A DNA stretch of 64,000 bases from Agrocybe praecox (Eukaryota; Basidiomycota; Agaricomycetes; Agaricales; Agrocybaceae): assembly GCA_964017145.1 (NCBI GenBank), contig OZ024852.1, positions 993,945 to 1,057,944 of the forward strand. Reading direction: 5' to 3'. Shown piece by piece: positions 12,120 to 24,579 of this stretch. The translations under genes were made by a program, and so were the position numbers. Every line of letters begins with the position of its first letter. Positions within the stretch are counted from its first letter, which is position 1. The notes below the pieces were generated by a model. That model saw only the letters and a list, made by a program, of their open reading frames with translations, made no database searches and was not told the DNA's origin.

Positions 12120-15100
12120 TCAACCACGAGAGACGTTGGAAACGGCAACAACGTCTGGTCCGTCTTCATCTTCCTGATCGCGAGTATCTTCAAAGTTGTT
12201 GTTTATGGAAGAGAGGTAGAACTGCATTTTCCACATATCACCAATGGTGAGATTGGCATGGTCGAATGCGGGGACGACAACATGCTGGGTATCGTATCGA
12301 TCCGGAGTTGGGACCCGTGAAGTTAGATAATGGGGCATTTTTGGGTATCGTGCAGAGAAATGTGTCAAAAAGATATTCTTTGCTTGCATTCTGTTCCAGA
12401 GTTATTATCAAGAGTTCTTTATGGAACGAATGCACAAGTACTGACTTTTTGCCTTCTGCAATAGCCTGCCCGATGGTACTGTGTGCCTTTTTCCTTGCAT
12501 TGTCGACCTCCGAATCAGCCATGGTAGCTTCGTGAATTAAAACGGTGACATCTTTGGCATTCCTGGCTAGATTCTCGGAAGGTGCAGTGTCAGCGGAAAA
12601 TCTGTGTAGTCAATTAGAAGGACCCTTCCAACATTCTTCTTAGAAGTAGACTTACGCTACACTCCAGCCGTCTTTGTGTTTAAAAACGAGTCCATAACAC
12701 CGGCAACGATGGTAAACGTCGACAGTCTTCAACCATTCCAATCCTAGAGCATCGCGCATCTTCCTCGCGTTGTTCGCCGAACTAATATTGTTGTTTTAGC
12801 AAGTAAAGGTAATAAAGTAATTCTTGATTGCCTACGTTTGGAAATCCACCCAAGGCTCGTCACCACCCACAGACCAAATTCCTTGTCCAGTGTACTGCCC
12901 ACGAGCAGCATAGTGCAAGCTCTCACTAAGGATGGGAATAACACCATTCCCTGAAGGATCATCCACCCCTAGGTTTTGTACAGCATTGAGTTCCCTGAGG
13001 TACAGGTGGATTCCACGAATCGAGACGATGTACAAAGGTTCGGTAGGGGGTGGGTCAAGCTTTATGTTATAAGATAACTTGTCGTCAGTTCGTCTATAAA
13101 AACCCATAAAGCAGAAACAACCACCTGTCGTCGTTTCGCAAGAAGATGCGCAAGTCCCACATGGTGATCAGCATGCATATGGCTAATGAATATGCACTTC
13201 AAATCTCGTAGAGCCTGCCAAGCACTGTAATCAGTATCATCTAGCCCGAAGTTGCGCGCTAGTTGACCCCAGGTTCCTTCTCCGGCATCTATGAGCATGT
13301 TCCCCCACCCAGGTATCTTAATCAGCGTCGAGAGAACTTGTATAACGGGGAAGTCAGTTCGCCGCTTATATAAGAAACACAAGAAGGACAGACCATTTCT
13401 GTATTTACTAGGCAAAGATCCACCCGTCCCTAGTGGAATGACTGCGATGTCAGCACCAACTACTGGTTGAGCATCGGCTTTGTCTGCAAGAATTTGCGTG
13501 ACGTTCTTTTTTGCCTCCTTTATTGACTCCTCCAATGCAGAAGAGTAGGATAGTGACTCTGTCCCAGTGACAACAGGGTGGAATCTATCTCGCTGAACGA
13601 CATCTGGATCAGGAGAAGGAGCTGCCCAAGGTCGCATATTAGTATTGAGACTGGACGTCATAGGCTGGATTTTGGTGGGAAGGCCTGTAACCGCTGTACT
13701 TTTTTTATTTAGTATCTTGTCATTATCATATATCTACCAAACCATTGGACGTACCAGAAAGTTCTTTTTTTGGCGTCAAAGAATATTTAGGTATATGGAA
13801 TATCTTGTCGTCAAGTTTATTCAAACGCAGTTGGTTAAAAGCTGCATTTGTGAACGTGACTGGGTCAGCACAGTGTTCTCGGGAGGAGATGATATGCTAT
13901 CGAATGGTCAGACTTTTTGGATATCGTTAATTCAGACCGACTTACTTCTGTGATAGAACTGAAACCCCGTATAAATTCCTTGTACCTCTCATCTTCCAGT
14001 ACACCGTGTCCACACAAGTGGTAAGCAAGACGCATGTTATATTCCTGATCTCCAGCTTCTAGTGCTTGAGGATCCTCGGACCAAAACTTCCGATAAAATT
14101 GGCAATTTTTGAAGGATGATATCAAAGTAGGTATATATGCAACGGAAGGGACGTCCAAAATGAGGAGGGCCTGGGAAAGTATTGGTCTCAATATCTGTAT
14201 CTGTGGAAGAGAGAAAAAGTATCCTTACTGCAGGTGGCTCTGCTTTGGCGACCACTTCTTCAGGTTGAACTGTCCTTTGGATAATTTCATCTCCTTGTTT
14301 AACCTCAAATGTAATCGGTTGTCCCCTTGCCAGAACACTCCTGAGATTGCCTTGAGGTACACCAAGTTCTGCTGCCTTAGCTGCATTGAACTTTCCGCGA
14401 TATTGAGGTCCAACTAACAAGTATGAAAGAGTGGGGGTATTTTCGTCAGAGGCGACTTTGAACTGAGGAGATGGTAGCTGCTGCCTGAAGCCTAAGGGAG
14501 GTGCAGATCTAGGCCGTTTGTAGTCATCTACCTAAATAAATAAAAAGAAGGATTGTATAAAATAGCTCCAATTATCAGCTTAATGACTTACATCTCCATT
14601 GCTACTTGGCTTGACCTCTTCTTCTACTGGTTGACTAGGTCGCGGTTTATTGCCTTTCTTGCCTTTCTCTGGAATGACAATGTTGGTACCAGGGAACATA
14701 CAACGAATCACAACGTCTCGGTATGCGTCTGCGAGTTCGCCCGTCAAAGTCTCGGGAGAAAATCCGACCTTGTTTAACTCTGCCGATAAAGCCTCAGAAA
14801 TAGACGATCTTCCTGAGATTTCATGGCCTCTATTTGCACGTTTATGTGAGGTTTCGGGGGATAGTTCGCGCTTCCGTTTCTTTAGACCCTCTAGATACGA
14901 TGCAAAGCCATCTTGTTTGTTTTCAACAGGTGCAGCAGGTTCAGGGTTTACAGGGATCAAGGGTAATGGCGCAACTGGAATGGCATAGATCTTAACATTT
15001 CCATCCGTATAGCAGGGTGTTGGTGTAGAACTAGGTGGTGGTGCTGTAATAGATATCTCTGAAGGCTGAATTTTAATGGATTCTCTTGGTTATCGTTGAG

Positions 15101-15498
15101 ATTGTTGCAGAGAGTAGTTTCAGAGAATGGCCTACCTGAATGTGAACAAGCGCATGCTGGCCAGGATATGTTTGAATCCTTGAGGTCCGTAAAGTTGTAA
15201 ATCACTCAGAGTCGCGTCAGCAAAGGTCATAACCAAGCCTACAAAATGATTATTGTTGATCATGCTAAACAAGCAAGAGGAATGAAGGAGACATACCAGG
15301 TAGCCCACTTGTTTTTTCTACCCTTGCCTGGGTGAAGAACAATGCTTTTGTCTTCCTCCAGTGCCTTCCACCCTGAAGGAATGATCTGGTGGTGTTTTCG
15401 CTTGTATTAAATATATATTTTGCGTCTGCGAACGTCACGATGATGGATGGCTCTGTATCGGTTGACAAAGTAGTCAAGACAGAAGAAGACCAATTCAT
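12120..15498 (-). CDS. trz1: Long-form tRNase Z (ELAC2 type)
   Basis: Endonuclease that removes 3' trailers from precursor tRNAs; long forms act in nucleus and mitochondria. Twelve exons: 15498-15297, 15238-15136, 15084-14592, 14531-14229, 14200-13946, 13896-13755, 13684-13394, 13336-13125, 13059-12836, 12781-12656, 12601-12446 and 12390-12120, giving 925 aa, a normal length. The N-terminal half is the degenerate metallo-beta-lactamase domain (GLPGLVMTFADATLSDL, LYGPQGF). The C-terminal half is catalytic: GTGGSLPSKYRN, then IDAGEGTWGQL (612-622), the HxHxDH zinc motif SHMHADHHVG at 648-657, the VDVYHRCRCYG and FSADTAPSENLARN blocks, HEATM, AHSTIGQAI and FLTHFSARYP. All catalytic motifs are present. 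The join between exons 4 and 5 implies an unusually short intron of 28 or 34 nt (acceptor at 14201 or 14195). Upstream GTG-started extension to 15585 is not needed. Confidence 0.92.
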
Positions 15499-15913
15499 GT
15501 CGCGCGTTTCTGGTGGATCTCTAATGCGGGGAACCCTTGGCGGAGTAGTAGATGAAGGATACGCGAACGATTTCGAGGTATGCACAAATCGTAGTTGGTG
15601 AAAGGCCTTGGAGATGAAAGGTTGGAAAAGAGCCAGCTTGTCTATCTTGGATATCTATGATTACAGAGCTTCCTGAGGCTCTGTAATCTCTAAAATAAAA
15701 TAATTTCAAAATCCAATGAGCCAATGAAGAGCGAAGGAAGCAGAAATAAACCCCAGCCAATGGCATCCCTCGTTCGTAATGTGTCACAGCCGGCCCGACC
15801 TAGTCACGCTGCGCATCCTGGTTCTGCCTGTCACGACGCTACAGAGTCCTTCAGTTACTCAGCTTCTTCCGCTTCTCTCCCCCAGTGGGCTCTGCGCCTA
15901 GTTATCATCCGAA

Positions 15914-17981
15914 ATGTGGAAGAAAACGCGTACAATACTGCTTCTGTTTTTGATTGCGCATGCTACAGCGCATGAGCACCACGACGAGGTCTCAGAGGAG
16001 GCAATGAAGGCCCCGGTGGACAAGATCTTATGGCTACATATGTTTTTGCAGGCGATGGTTTGGGGAATTATGTTTCCGATCGGAATGGTGCTTGGGATTT
16101 CCAGGAGTCGGTGGCATGTACCACTGCAAGTGCGTGTGTTCCATGTTTCCACCGATCTTTGTGGAACACTTTGGCAACAAGAACTTACTCACCTTCATCG
16201 ATTATATCGATAGACGACTGGCTATGCCCTGACAATCGGTGGATATATCCTTGGGCACTCACATAAAGGGAGGGCTTTTCCACCATCGGCACATGGATCG
16301 TTCGCCAATATGCTTGTGATTCCCATCCTTGCCCAACTTGTTATTGGTATCTACCTAAAGCTGCATATTCACGAGAAATCAATACGACCTTACATCGTTG
16401 TCTTGCATGGAGTTATTGGGAAATTATACCCTGTGCTAGGATGGGTGCAGATGCTTTTTGGTGTTATTGTCTTCCGGGGATATTGCCGCGGAGGCGCCCT
16501 TGGCAAGTCCTTGGTTCCGGGGACGAATTTCATTGAGCGCTAATACTAAGCAATCCGTAGGCCAATGCCTTGCTCATTATATCATGGGAAGTGGCTTCAT
16601 TGCTTATGCCATAATCATGACCATCATCATGCTTGTTGGGGAGCAGTGGATTCGACGCACAGGACGTAGTCCTGAATTCTTCGACTCTAGCATCATCACC
16701 CTTTGGGTATGTACCCTCTTCTTTTTCTGTTCTAAGCGTAGCACTGAAGAAGCAGAAACATGTAGGGCATTGGTACGTCTTTCCTTTTCACTTCAACTCC
16801 ATCTGATACTTATCGGTCTCCTATTGCTAGTCAATACCTTCACGGAACATCACGGAGGGGAGTGGTCCGTGAAAGATATGCAACATACGTGAGTTGTTTG
16901 GCAACTGTTGTGTAGTTTGATAGCTGATGAAACTTTTGCAGCATTCTCGGTGTTCTCTGTGCGTTCTCCCCTTTTATTTCATTTATATTTTGCTGACCTT
17001 CTAATTTCGTCAGGGTGGGCAGGAGGAATACTCGGCATTTATTTGGCAAGAAACAATCAGGTGCATCGGATTTTTTTGCGTGCTCTTTACCTAAAATTAA
17101 CCTCAATTAAAGCGCAATGTTGTCCCGGGCGTAATGTAAGGCTTCTGTGGCTCTGTCATGCGGTTATCGTTACTGATATGCTTACAGAATATTCCTCACC
17201 GGATGGGCCATGTCAGAGCACGCTCAAGCTCTGATGCTTTCCACCAAAGTACATGGAATGTTTGGTCGTACTCTAATGCTGGCGGGCATTACGAGGATCA
17301 TAGAAGTTTGCTACTTTGTGCCAACATGTGCCTCTGACGGCGCGGATGATGACTCTACTAGTGAGCATACCTTGGCTGATGGGACAAATCCACGTAGCGC
17401 TTTCTCCGGCAAGAGTCTTGCTGCGAGGTCGTTTGGCTATCTTACCCCTTTCGTAAGTCCGCTGATCCCCTCGAGACAGTGTGTATGCTAACGTATCACT
17501 ATTCGATGTAGTTACTGGTGTCAGCTGGGTATGTTTTCTCGAATCAGCCGGGTTATTATTTGGCTCAATCTCTTCCAGTATCTTGTTCATGTCCGCCACT
17601 GATGAAGAATTGAAATACGTCCACGAAAACGACATGGACCATGTAACATACATTTTGATTAGCTTCAGGTCAGTTACTTCATGCCTTCCTGACTGTGAAC
17701 TTTACATTGAAGTTATCTCTTGAATTTCCAGTTTTGCGTTCTTGCTGTACGCTTTCATCGTATTCCTCGTCAACCTTTATTCGACCAGCAGCCGAAACGC
17801 CCCCGCTGTCAAAGTAAATAGAGTGGACGAGTCTAATATCGAGATGGTGACACCCGGTGGTCGACCAAAATGGTATTCACGAATCCCCTCACGGGGGAAT
17901 ACTGAACAAACACATGTCCTTGGAGATGAAGATGACGATGAAGATCTGATGGCACCTCAGGTTGGTGTAAACCGTAGATGA
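15914..17981 (+). CDS. Ytp1-type multi-pass membrane protein
   Basis: Fungal membrane protein with an N-terminal DUF2427-like and C-terminal Ytp1-like part. The function is unknown; histidine-rich helices resemble cytochrome b561-type folds. Twelve exons: 15914-16129, 16214-16502, 16561-16706, 16766-16772, 16831-16888, 16942-16958, 17014-17060, 17113-17135, 17188-17452, 17512-17528, 17579-17668 and 17732-17981, giving 474 aa. It has a signal peptide (residues 1-19) followed by a His-rich AHEHHDE. About ten hydrophobic helices follow, including [72 protein letters not shown] and [19 protein letters not shown], then an acidic cytosolic tail (DEDDDEDL). Intron 2 begins with GC rather than GT, and exon 4 is a 7-nt micro-exon required to keep phase. 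Divergent from tRNase Z with a 415 bp gap. Confidence 0.85.
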
Positions 17982-18224
17982 TGGTCTGTATTTGCTCCGA
18001 TTCGGGTATCCATCATCATTTGTACAATATGTAGCACAACATCCCTGGGTAATACGCACACCCCGGAAACTAAATTTACGACCATGATCTATATATCGTC
18101 TCATATGGTGTCGTAGTATATTATTAATATAATAGGTTGACAACGGATCGCAGTTGATTTTGGAATCCGCCAGGAGAATACTTATGTCGAAATCGAGACG
18201 AAAAGTGTCTGACATGCCACCACT

Positions 18225-18693
18225 TTATTTGTGCGCAGGCCTTCCACTTTTCGTAAAATCACCAGCGTATAGGACGAGGTACTCCCCAGAATACACAACG
18301 ATTCCCTTCTTGACCGCTTTGTCAAAAAATTCGGCGTGAGACTCGGGTGTACCTAAACACCCGCGCAGCCAACCCCCTCCGTAGTTGAGTTCTTTGGAAA
18401 CCTCTACTTTTGTTGTAAAGAGGGTAGTGAGATCCGCTCCTGGGTGGCAAAACCAGACTGTATTGATCTTTTTTTGAGTTCTGAGTGTGAGGAGACAATG
18501 CGTTTCGTAGTTCACGACGAATTCGTATATGATTTCAGGGTGAACTTGTCCGAGTTTTTCGGAAAGTCTGTCCAGGCCTGGAGTTGGAGATGATATGGTG
18601 GTGTGAAATTTGAAATTAGGAGTTTGGAGAATTTTCCTTACCTTCTTGGATCTCTTCGCTAGAAAACCCTGCTAGTCTATGCTGATTAGACAT
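18225..18693 (-). CDS. Degenerate, truncated NTase-like family member
   Basis: Two exons, 18693-18642 and 18577-18225, give 134 aa. The pattern after the short first exon (EEIQEGLDRLSEKLGQVHPE) matches the start of the 26.1 kb gene (ALNQLSKALKKISPSR). At the place where that gene has Gly-Gly and Asp-x-Asp, this one has NY and NTVWF, so the catalytic core is lost. It shares an ELNY...W block with its neighbour at 19.1 kb, ends early at the position of the family's YAADWKY block (here YAGDFTKSG), and may continue as decayed sequence past the stop. A TATATAA sits 77 bp upstream of the ATG. It could be a young pseudogene or a small pseudoenzyme; expression is unknown. Confidence 0.55.
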
Positions 18694-18769
18694 TGGTGAG
18701 GTGAAGTGAGGATTGAAGCTGAGGGCACAGAAAGTTGTGTGAAGGGGAGCAGTGAAATAAGTGGAGGAC

Positions 18770-18776
18770 TTATATA
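18770..18776 (-). promoter_or_regulatory. TATA box for the 18.2 kb gene
   Basis: TATATAA on the minus strand, 77 bp upstream of the start codon. The same kind of element precedes the related genes at 19.1, 27.6 and 38.0 kb, which supports it as a family promoter feature. Confidence 0.5.
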
Positions 18777-19107
18777 CTCAACTGGCCACAATGCGATGAG
18801 ATACATGGCCATGAATCTGTTCACTGCCGGTGTATTGCCTTGATACTCCTTTGTGACCGTGCATTGCTGGCCTTTCTTCAAGCTCAATGGGACGCGTTTC
18901 GTGAGTTTAGCATAACTTGTTTCTTTCAAATATGGCACGAATAGTCAATACTTTGGTATATATACAATAATGGACAAAAGTTGGATGGTAATCAAGTGGT
19001 CTAATTATGTCATGGCAGTAGTAGTACATGTGTGGCGTTCTTCCAGAAAGGTAATTTAGATAAATGCAGCCGAGATCAGATTTCTTGGCGTAATGTGCAA
19101 TCATCTA

Positions 19108-20060
19108 TTAGAAATGAACGTCACCGAAGTCTAGCCCTGGTCCGATTTCATGTCCTTTTGCAACCCTCTTCACCCAATCGTTCATATCGACGGACGTGTC
19201 ATGATCTCCATGGAGTGGATCACGGCTATAAAGGAAGAAACCATCATCAAAGGCTTGTCGGCGGCGCTCTTGGTAAGAGAACGCAGCTGCTATAGAGCGT
19301 AATGCATTATCCAGGTTGTCTGGACAAAATCCAATAATACCCGTTGCACGTGGAAACATTGGGTCGTAAGTAAGCATGAGGTCCGTTCGGGTCAAAGGAT
19401 AGACTTTCTTTCCAAGTCGGGCCAGAGTTTTATTGGTTTCGGCTTCCTTTTTCATGGCCGCGGTCTTTCTATCAAGAAGTAATCCGAGAACAAAGATCGC
19501 ATCTGACATATCGATATAGCGCTCGTGTTCGCTCAACCGTTCATCCACCCAGCGAAATTGGCACACTCGCATTATAAAGTCGTATTTCCAATCAGCAGCA
19601 TAAATTGTTACGCCGAGATGTTTGAATAGAACGCAGTTCTGCATCTCGGAATCATTAATCAAGCCACTCGTTTCGCCTGAATGGCATGTCTGAACTTCTA
19701 TCCAGCTTTGTTTGTAGTTCAGTTCTTGTGCTACATCTAAATGAGCACAGAAGAAACGTGCACGGGACACGGCGTCCCGGCAAACTATAGCGATGTCGCC
19801 AGCAGATATGGTCGTTGCCGGTGAGTCACCATTGCGGTAGAGAAATAGAGCACCTTTCCCGCCGAGGTAAAACTCATATTGAACACGCTCCCTTTCCCAG
19901 AGATGCACACAAATTTTACCCAGGGCTGTAAGCGATGGATGGAAGGGGAAAGTCAGTACTTGGTCAGTACAAATATTGTAATATATTGTGTGAGTAGAAG
20001 CTTACCGTCTCTTACTTCCTGTAGGGTGAAGATTGTCTTTGGCCCTTTGTTTGATTGCAT
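19108..20060 (-). CDS. NTase-like family protein, full length
   Basis: Two exons, 20060-20006 and 19925-19108, give 290 aa. The intron falls at the same place and phase as in the other family members, after about 18 codons. A glycine pair (LGGKGALFLYRNG, G40-G41) is followed by TTISAGDIAIV (D62), which resembles the Gly-Gly plus Asp-x-Asp signature of nucleotidyltransferase-fold proteins, but the second acidic residue is missing. The shared family blocks ELNYKQSWIEV and IYAADWKYDFIMRV follow, then a longer C-terminal domain (MSDAIFVLGLLL, and the ending HGDHDTSVDMNDWVKRVAKG) not present in the 26.1 kb copy. No substrate can be named. It sits behind its own TATATAAA at 20148-20155. Confidence 0.65.
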
Positions 20061-20900
20061 ATCTGAGGTTCTTCTAGAGGGCATCGCGGAGTGGCTTGAA
20101 AGCAAAAGAGAGGATTTTTGTGATGTAGTGAGGTCGAATTTCAGAGTTTATATACCCGCCAAAGCAGCCCATAAGATACAATGCTTAAAATTTCCAAGAT
20201 GAAAGCGACGATTGACAATGCAGGAGAACCACTTAATGGTGATTGCTTCTAAAAATCCAACCATGTCGTTGAGGTCGCATTGAACCCTTTGTTAAGTTGC
20301 GACCTGCGGCCACTGTATCTCCAAAAATTGCCACAGTGCGTCCTCATAGCGATGGGGCATTGTCGAGCCATAGGGATAATGACTGGCTTGCTTTTCTCTA
20401 GAGGAAACAAGAATATTAGTTGGTAGACCTTTGCGAGTACAATGGTCAAATAAACTATAGGGGTCTACTGTGGTTGATGAGAAATTGTGATTCTATATCG
20501 CAGTAGAATATTGTTTCGCTGACCGTAAGCCTATTTAGTCAAGAACTCAAGTTAAATTCCGAGATTTTTCCGTCATAAAGAGGAGCGATAACGAAATGTT
20601 CCTGCTTTCTAGTGAATCATACGTTTCTGTTTGCAACTTGTACAGAGCAGTCCCAGGACCTGTAGTGGAAATGAAAAAGCCGTAACAGTAGGATGCTGAC
20701 GTGAGTTGAGTCACGGAAACGAGCGAGAAAAGAGCGACGATCCCGTTTGTTTCCCACGGACAAGAATAGCACGTTCCCCGTGCTTTTGTTGATTACACAG
20801 GGACCAATGACCTTGCTCATTGCCTGAGTACAATCTTCGCACACTTTCCGCTTGTTCTGCATCACCAAAGTAGCGGCCATTTATACCATCCAAGCTGATC
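20061..20900. other. Divergent intergenic region
   Basis: This region lies between the minus-strand NTase-like gene and the plus-strand coiled-coil gene. It contains the TATATAAA of the former at about 20148-20155. The open frames at 20617-20880 and 20711-21133 (-) are antisense or leader shadows without motifs. Nothing else was recognised. Confidence 0.5.
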
Positions 20901-23900
20901 ATGTCAGAGACATTCAGCTTAAGGAGCTCACAGCGCGCGAGCGCGTTCTTGAACCGCCCACACATCGCCCCAATGGGTCCCAGAACGCGGCAGGGTACTA
21001 TGCGCACGACATCTTTGCTTTCACAGAGCTCTGCGTCAGTACCTCCCAGAGTGAACACTCTGAATTTACCAGAGTTTGGCGGAAGAATGAGTCCAGAAAT
21101 CATGTCACCAGAATCTTCTTTGTCAACGCGCAAATCTCTGCAGCCGATGACGGAGGAACCACCTTCCCCCGCGTCCGTTATGACGAACGATCAGCCGTTC
21201 AATCTACTTCGCAATGCATTATCGCCGCTGAGGATACAGGAGGACGAAGAAGATGAGGGGCAACAACTTTTATTTCCAGAGTTTCTTTCATCTGGACCAC
21301 CGACTGCAAGGCCTCCAAATACTCTCAGAACCCCCTCTCCTGAAGAAGAAACATCTCTATTACCTTACGAGCAGCCTGTGGACCCGGACTCGGAATATGC
21401 GGTTCCCGAATCTCCACCTCCAACCTTTGAAGCTAGTCTTGAACAAGAACGCGAAACTTCATTTCATCAGCCTTCAATCCGAGAGTCTTCAATCCGTGAA
21501 CCTTCAATACGAGAACTCTCAATCCGGGAGCCTTCAATTCGTGAACCTTCCATTCGGGAGCCCTCAATCAGGGAGCCTTCGGTCGACGAGGCGTCTGTTC
21601 GTGAATCTTTGATCCCCGAGCCTTCACTCTACGAGCCGTCTGTTCAAGAACCTCCAGCACGCGAGGAGCGCTCTGTACGAGAGTCTGTACTTTCCACAAA
21701 ATCAAGCGTTGCCTCGGTATCTCAAATCCCACCATCGCCAGCGCCATCCAAGACATCATTCAGTCTTTCAACAGTCGCCAAAATCACACCTCCGCCACCC
21801 ATCAAATTTGAAAGTACACCTGTGCCATGGAAGGGGCTGCCAATGGAGGCTGCAGTCTGTGAGAGAATGCTCTTTCACCCCCTTAATGTTGACTAACTAT
21901 ATCCTACTACAGGGACGGTGGACTCTGGGGAACTGCAGGGAATTGTGTCCCGAGCTATTCGGTCATCGGCATCTGAGTCGTTCGTGCGTCTATTAACAGC
22001 CGACAACCTTGACAAGGTCCTTCCTGCTGAGCTCGAAAGATTAGAGCATTTAAAAGCAATGTCACAGTCAAAGTATCGCTTTCTGGTGCACAGGCGGACA
22101 ATGTTATTCCAGGCACTCAACTCCACTTCTCTGGGACAGCAAAAAGACGGGGATGACGGGGTGTCAGTCGTGAGCAGATTAGCATCTCAGTTGGCTGATA
22201 CTATTTCCGAGTGTGATCAAAGATTGGAGGAAGTTCTGCAAATCACGGACCAGATGGCGCAGATCAACAAGCTGATTGACGTCCATTGGAGCAGCGCACT
22301 GGCGATTGCATTGCGCAAGGTGAATATATGCGCAATATTTTGGGATTTTTGACCAATTGACTTACTTTTCGTAAATTACGCAGCTCAATGGAAGCTTTGC
22401 ACGACGAAATACGGACTTGACTGCTGCGAAGGAAAGAATCATCCAACTGGAGGCAGAACTGAGTGAGGCGTGGAAAGAAGCAGAGAGGATGGCTCGGGAG
22501 CTCGATGACTACGAGGCAGCTATTGCAGCAGATGACGACGAAGCTATAATCGAAACCGCTGAGGTTGTGGCTGTCCCCAAACCAAACCATACGAGGCGAG
22601 CATCCACCCCGATGACACCTACACTGGTGGAGTTCATGCCTAAATCTATTTCGCCCACCCAGAACATGACGGAAAGTACTAGCACCTCGCCAATGCGCTC
22701 TCCAATTGTAGCTGCATCAATTCCAGCACCACTTCGTTCTCCAAATCCCAATCAGCAGTTCACTTTCCCCCAAACACCATCGGGCGTTCCTATTACTCAC
22801 TTGAAACAAAAAGAACCTCAAGTCGAGCCTGACGTTCCCGACACAGTTAGCTTGCGCAGTACCCGAAGTGGGCGTAGTGTGAGGAGCACGAAAAGTCATA
22901 CCTCAGAGTCCAACACAGCGAACTATGTGACTGCGGTGCACGCAGCCAAGACACGCAGCCGTCGCATGTCAGAGAGCAGTTTACGGCTGGCCATCAGTCC
23001 TACTGCAGGACCTGGAGGGCATGTAAGGAAGCTTAGTGCGGGACGCACACCGCGGACGACGCCGTACGAGGAGCACCCACCAGTGCCTGAGCTTCCAGTG
23101 CAATATTCGTTGTTCAACGCTATCGCATCGGTAAATGCATCGAGCGCTCTGCCGCATAACCCAGATAACACCCCTGCGCGCGGCATGGCATACATGTCGA
23201 TGTCGCTGCTGCATCCCAGTCCGCGTCTTCGAAGACAGGTCAGCTTGGATTCGGTGCTAACGGGGGGTGGAAGGTCAATCATTACGAACCCTGGCAGTGT
23301 CGCGTATAAAGGGAAGACTGCAGCTGCTGATGATCTGTACTTGCGACCGAATCAGCACGCTATCCGCGACTATGACTATCATCATCATCCGTCGGGTATG
23401 ACAGACGGTGAATCAGAGATCCAGATGATGTCTCGGACGCCTCGTGCGAATACGTTTGGTTATAATAGTAGACCTGGGACCTCTTCACTGGCATATTATG
23501 ATTCAGCGGGTATGTATACTGCTCCTCGACCACCGCCTAAAGACCCTTCGAAGGGCATTCCTTCGATGTGGATGAACGCGGATGTAGGGGTTGGACACGC
23601 TCATAAGCACTCACTATCCTCATCGCCTCCTTCTGCTTATGCCCACGCCCAACGACAGCCTCAGCAACTCTCACCTTCAAATCCAGGCTCCGTGAATTCG
23701 TCCATAAGATCACCCGTCAGTAATTCTTCGGAGAACGATGGACATGCGCAGGAAGTCCAAGAAGGAAATTCGACCTCCATGTTGAGCCAACAGTCATCCT
23801 CCTCCAACTTGAAAACAGCAGCCTACAACAAGCTAAAAGGACTGAAAAAACGTTATTCTGTCTCATTGCCCATGTTCAGTTCGCATGCGCGAGCAACGCC

Positions 23901-23916
23901 ACGCAAAAGTGCTTAA
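20901..23916 (+). CDS. Large low-complexity coiled-coil protein, function unknown
   Basis: Three exons, 20901-21858, 21913-22319 and 22384-23916, give 965 aa. Residues about 190-255 form a tandem array of about eight five-residue SIREP-type units (PSIREPSIREL and variants), ending in degenerate EPS repeats. Residues about 325-540 are helical with strong heptads (SRLASQLADTISECDQRLEE, AKERIIQLEAELSEAWKEAE), probably a dimeric coiled coil. The C-terminal 400 residues are Ser/Pro/Thr-rich with many possible phosphosites and a basic end (LKGLKKRYSVSLPMFSSHAR). No enzyme motif or membrane segment is visible. It resembles a fungal cytoskeleton or polarity scaffold in composition only; that is inference. 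The exon phases and the two introns, about 54 and 64 nt, are secure. Confidence 0.78.
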
Positions 23917-24579
23917 AAGGGCAACCGAACCTCTTCACTTCTGACGAACTATCTCGAGAATTGTATTCTCTCATTCAGTCATTCTTTTCTACACCTCCCA
24001 GTCTCAAGTCGCATCGCTCTCCGCCTTCCCGTTATGTTGTTGTTATTCGCTTTTCTTATATCTTTCCTGTGTCAATTGTTTGACTTATACCTAGTATCAC
24101 ATCACATCACATCTCTGGCATACTGCATACATTATACCAACATGATTCATCCACTCACTCATATCCTATCGCACCTGGGACCCTCTCAATAAAGGCAATC
24201 CTGTCAACCTGCACATTAACTCATTTTGCATACTCTAGTCCTAGATCAAATAACAACCCCGTTTTCGTATTCCCAATTTCTTTTGTTTACCCACTCACGT
24301 CGCACGCAATACTGTTTTTTTGTATTTCTTCTGGCATATAAATTTCATTTTCTCTCTCACTTTCTGAGATTTTAATTTGTGCAAAAAGTCATTTGGCAAG
24401 AAAGTCATGAAACTTTTCGTGAACAAGATATACTACACGCTAATAACTATCCATATTAATTACTACGAGCCACATCATCCACCGCTGCATGCTTATTTGC
24501 TATTGAACAAAATAAACATATATCCATCCAAATTATATTTCCTTCTTTCAAGATATAGAACGCAAAACCCGGAAAGATT
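23917..24579. other. 3' region between convergent genes
   Basis: Pyrimidine-rich, then AT-rich sequence without coding potential, holding the 3' untranslated regions of the coiled-coil gene (+) and the Fmp52-like gene (-). A short ATCAC/ACATC microrepeat occurs near 24095-24115. No other feature was seen. Confidence 0.5.
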
